This document shows positions 6,094-6,162 of a DNA stretch of 6,162 nucleotides, piece by piece. Source of the stretch: an uncultured Actinomycetes bacterium (lineage in GTDB: Bacteria; Actinomycetota; Aquicultoria; CAJVYJ01). The notes under the pieces were generated by a model. It did no database searches and had not been told where the DNA came from. It was given only the letters and a program-made list of their open reading frames with translations. The stretch lies in NCBI GenBank assembly GCA_913009475.1, contig CAJVYJ010000119.1, forward strand, positions 1-6,162, in the 5' to 3' direction. A program made the translations under genes and the position numbers. Each line of letters opens with the position of its first letter. Positions within the stretch are counted from its first letter, which is position 1.

Positions 6094-6151
6094 AGATCGG
6101 AAGAGCGTCGTGTAGGGAAAGAGTGTAGATCTCGGTGGTCGCCGTATCATT
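6094..6151 (-). other. Complete Illumina P5/TruSeq universal adapter (reverse complement), not biological
   Basis: The plus strand begins AGATCGGAAGAGCGTCGTGT and ends GTGGTCGCCGTATCATT. Read on the minus strand it starts AATGATACGGCGACCACCGA and ends GACGCTCTTCCGATCT, the full 58-base P5 adapter. The match is complete as far as I can recall the oligo. This is read-through into adapter that escaped trimming, and it marks the physical end of a sequenced insert at 6093. Confidence 0.98.
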
Positions 6152-6162
6152 AAAAAAAAAAA
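6152..6162 (+). other. Poly-A run after the adapter, sequencing artefact
   Basis: Eleven A residues follow the adapter directly. This is the usual base-calling filler once a read runs past the end of the adapter-ligated molecule, so it is not a genomic homopolymer or a transcript tail. Confidence 0.93.

Overview
The window is an assembled contig made of at least three unrelated pieces plus sequencing adapter. All recognisable genes read on the minus strand. Positions 1 to about 4809 look like one genuine bacterial locus of moderate GC (low forties percent by eye, very uneven). From the right it holds the 3' part of comM, then dprA, xerC, a WhiG/FliA-type sigma factor gene, rpsB and the 5' end of tsf, which is cut by the left edge. 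The gene order comM-dprA-xerC-whiG-rpsB-tsf resembles the conserved neighbourhood of Actinomycetota, and in part that of Firmicutes. The S2 and sigma-factor proteins look strikingly actinobacterial (WhiG-like). With the moderate GC, a deep-branching, lower-GC actinobacterial lineage is my best guess, but it is an inference from remembered family sequences and not a search result.

Region by region: 1-223 is the start of tsf (elongation factor Ts). 224-306 is a spacer with an imperfect hairpin. 307-1023 is rpsB with a near-perfect Shine-Dalgarno. 1024-1292 is the probable rpsB leader and promoter region. 1293-2111 (sigma factor) and 2126-3043 (xerC) are 14 bp apart and probably co-transcribed. 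3044-3214 is an AT-rich spacer. 3215-4072 is dprA, naturally short and without the usual N-terminal domain. 4111 to about 4809 is the C-terminal part of comM. The genes cover translation (S2, EF-Ts), transformation and incoming-DNA handling (ComM, DprA), chromosome dimer resolution (XerC) and an alternative sigma regulon.

From about 4808 onward the sequence changes abruptly to about 60% GC and to alphaproteobacterial genes. About 150 bp encodes an internal piece of the cobaltochelatase subunit CobN. It is joined in frame, within a shared Asp-Gly-Arg-Ile stretch, to the N-terminal half of a CckA-type cell-cycle sensor kinase (two membrane helices and PAS domains, no kinase domain), which runs to 6061. 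The window then ends in the complete 58-base Illumina P5 adapter (reverse complement, 6094-6151) and an 11-base poly-A tail.

The right quarter is therefore best read as a library or assembly chimera. The 435-codon open frame from 6061 to 4754 is not a real gene and should not be reported as a novel PAS-CobN fusion. I found no convincing undescribed biological system. The most important observation is the artefact, and the most biologically interesting parts are the compact comM-dprA-xerC-sigma-rpsB-tsf locus and the hairpin before tsf.
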